DNA of 64,000 bases, from NCBI RefSeq assembly GCF_026341815.1, contig NZ_JAPENX010000001.1, forward strand, positions 186,001 to 250,000, given 5' to 3'. The notes beneath the pieces were generated by a model. It did not search any database. It was not told where the DNA came from and saw only the letters and a program-made list of their open reading frames with translations. The translations under genes and the position numbers were made by a program. The DNA comes from Streptomyces sp. NBC_00572. Its GTDB lineage: Bacteria; Actinomycetota; Actinomycetes; Streptomycetales; Streptomycetaceae. Below, in pieces: positions 63,948 through 64,000 of this stretch. Position 1 is the first letter of the stretch. Every line of letters starts with the position of its first letter.

Positions 63948-64000
63948 CCCCGTACCCCACCCCTCCGTGTAGCGCAGTGGGCCCCCGAGTGCGTCACTCT

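Overview
This 64 kb window is chromosomal DNA of a Streptomyces species. The evidence is the very high G+C content with strongly GC-biased third codon positions, GTG and TTG starts, TANNNT-type -10 sequences, the sporulation division protein SsgB (found only in sporulating actinomycetes), an NsdA-like developmental regulator, and a gene order that, from memory, resembles the ssgB to pheST core region of S. coelicolor. I see no phage, complete insertion sequence, CRISPR array or large secondary-metabolite cluster. The window is core genome with a few local insertions and decay events.

Layout. 1-8 kb: the 3' end of a large membrane protein, tRNA-Val(CAC), ssgB, a CGNR zinc-finger protein, small membrane proteins, a CPDC thioredoxin-fold protein and a pabB-pabC-GNAT folate operon. 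8.2-8.8 kb: a tRNA cluster (Gly, Cys and three identical Val genes). 8.9-13.2 kb: a zinc-ribbon protein, an APH-fold kinase, a membrane-anchored Ser/Thr kinase and a TrmH-type RNA methyltransferase. 13.3-20.2 kb: cobalamin genes, namely CysG/CobA-type SUMT, a BluB-CobT fusion with a ~645-residue disordered N-terminus, and CobL. 21.0-24.0 kb: the metN-metI-metQ methionine importer preceded by an upstream leader peptide rich in Cys and Met codons. 24.3-31.3 kb: small membrane proteins, a sigma factor, GlpQ with a candidate PHO box, an acyltransferase, a DHA2 efflux pump with its TetR repressor and a perfect palindromic operator, and a HAD-like protein. 31.3-43.9 kb: arginine biosynthesis (argH; argC-J-B-D-R operon; argG). 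44-55 kb: accessory or variable genes, including an M48 protease, an ECF-like sigma factor with an ABC-F remnant downstream, a MITE-like element, an RlmG-like methyltransferase, a MocR regulator divergent from a DMT exporter, a GHL10-type glycosidase and a 3-hydroxybutyryl-CoA dehydrogenase. 55-64 kb: NUDIX hydrolase and NsdA-like regulator, a PP2C phosphatase, pheS-pheT and a PAS histidine kinase.

How the genes work together. The three arg transcription units have promoters of the same architecture (TTGCAT or TTGACA, exactly 17 bp, then a -10) overlapped by TTGCAT/ATGC-rich ARG-box-like sequence, so ArgR encoded here probably controls all three, including argG, which in some streptomycetes lies elsewhere. 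The cobalamin fusion enzyme would couple formation of 5,6-dimethylbenzimidazole to its activation. Cobalamin serves methionine synthase in many streptomycetes, and the methionine importer lies next door, but no B12 riboswitch was seen.

The most interesting non-coding items are: the Cys/Met leader peptide ahead of metNIQ; two copies of a 64-bp palindromic dispersed repeat (about 80% identical by eye); a 199-bp MITE-like element with 28-bp perfect terminal inverted repeats ending 9 bp before a start codon; a 138-bp imperfect inverted repeat fused to the terminator of the BluB-CobT gene; and a pair of divergent genes whose ATG codons share two base pairs. Coordinates were read by hand and alternative starts are noted.
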